This document shows, piece by piece, positions 63,762-64,000 of a stretch of DNA of 64,000 nucleotides; the stretch's first letter is position 1, and each line of letters begins with the position of its first letter. Position numbers and translations under genes: made by a program. The notes beneath the pieces were generated by a model. It did not search any database. It saw nothing but the letters and a program-made list of their open reading frames with translations, and was not told the origin of the DNA. The stretch spans positions 186,001-250,000 of the forward strand of contig NZ_QBKI01000004.1 in the NCBI RefSeq assembly GCF_003054055.1, written 5' to 3'. The DNA is from Pontibacter mucosus. Its GTDB lineage: Bacteria; Bacteroidota; Bacteroidia; Cytophagales; Hymenobacteraceae.

Positions 63762-63813
63762 AAGGTTAAACTTTCACTTTAAACTAGTATTTGACTGTCA
63801 TGTCATGACTTAA

Positions 63814-64000
63814 TTACCTCGGGCTTATTACAGGAGCCGAACCAGCTGAAGGAGCATTAAAATCCAGCTCATTTTCTGGCACATCCCATCTTTCAAGGTA
63901 ATTATAATCAATTGTTGCATTCTTATCTAGCTCTAAAGTTCCTTTCGCGTTGTGAAGCACAACTGCATTGGTTCTGCCGCCGCCCTCAGAAACAGGCTTA
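63814..64000 (-). CDS. C-terminal fragment of an unidentified protein, truncated by the window
   Basis: Minus-strand frame open from the window edge to TAA at 63814-63816; 61 codons, too short to be caught as a full gene. The readable end includes RTNAVVLHNAKGTLELDK, DYNYLERWDVPENELDF and a short Ala/Ser/Pro tail. A terminator follows at the right distance, supporting a real gene. No family recognised. Confidence 0.6.
   Translation of the reverse strand, partial: KPVSEGGGRTNAVVLHNAKGTLELDKNATIDYNYLERWDVPENELDFNAPSAGSAPVISPR

Overview
This 64-kb window reads as chromosomal DNA of a Bacteroidota bacterium of the order Cytophagales, most like Hymenobacteraceae (Pontibacter-type). The grounds are Bacteroidota-type promoters (TAnnTTTG -7 boxes, hardly any Shine-Dalgarno sequences), typical families (PorT, a PorE-like OmpA protein, DUF5686, DUF5606, TonB receptors with a carboxypeptidase-like N-terminal domain, TlpA thioredoxins, an acyl-ACP desaturase), G+C-rich genes, and A+T-richer gene borders packed with repeats. 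I saw no rRNA, tRNA, CRISPR array, transposase or phage gene.

Layout. 1-5.2 kb: 3' part of an OmpA-domain gene, then an iron-uptake pair (TonB receptor plus PepSY membrane protein) behind a palindromic Fur-like operator. 5.2-11.3 kb: DUF5686 protein and two tandem paralogous lipoproteins with protein-kinase-like motifs. 11.3-15.7 kb: ubiE-porT-SDR operon and a TPR/propeller/OmpA protein resembling PorE of the type IX secretion system. 16.2-22.1 kb: engB, a TonB-C protein, a DUF5606 protein, fbp, aspartate kinase, enoyl-CoA hydratase. 22.9-25.9 kb: redox block (Fur/PerR regulator with palindrome, peroxiredoxin, DsbA-like protein divergent from an HxlR regulator) and crcB. 26-32 kb: methyltransferase, acetyltransferase, amidinotransferase and an A+T-richer patch (S51 peptidase, hypothetical, membrane-thioredoxin fusion). 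32-41.3 kb: waaA-rsgA, fasciclin lipoprotein, cyclophilin, dicarboxylate symporter, subtilase, ZIP-like protein, small hypotheticals. 41.3-49.1 kb: MoxR/VWA pair, acyl-ACP desaturase, and a glycan set (GT2, FdtB-like, FdtA-like). 49.1-64 kb: yigZ, corA, hypotheticals, a universal stress protein, dtd-mazG, comB, gcvT, a CHASE3 histidine kinase with its receiver, rnhB, and the 3' end of an unidentified gene.

The most striking feature is not a gene. The 9-mer AAGTATAAA/TTTATACTT (core AAGTATA) occurs roughly 75 times exactly by my eye count, in both orientations, inside genes, between genes, in terminator loops, and as inverted pairs forming terminator stems. Inside genes it largely fixes how Ser-Ile, Lys-Tyr and Val-Tyr pairs are encoded. 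This matches the behaviour of DNA uptake sequences or other genome-wide marker words and is the best candidate for something undescribed. Several other dispersed intergenic repeat families are also present, one of which enters coding sequence and supplies stop codons.
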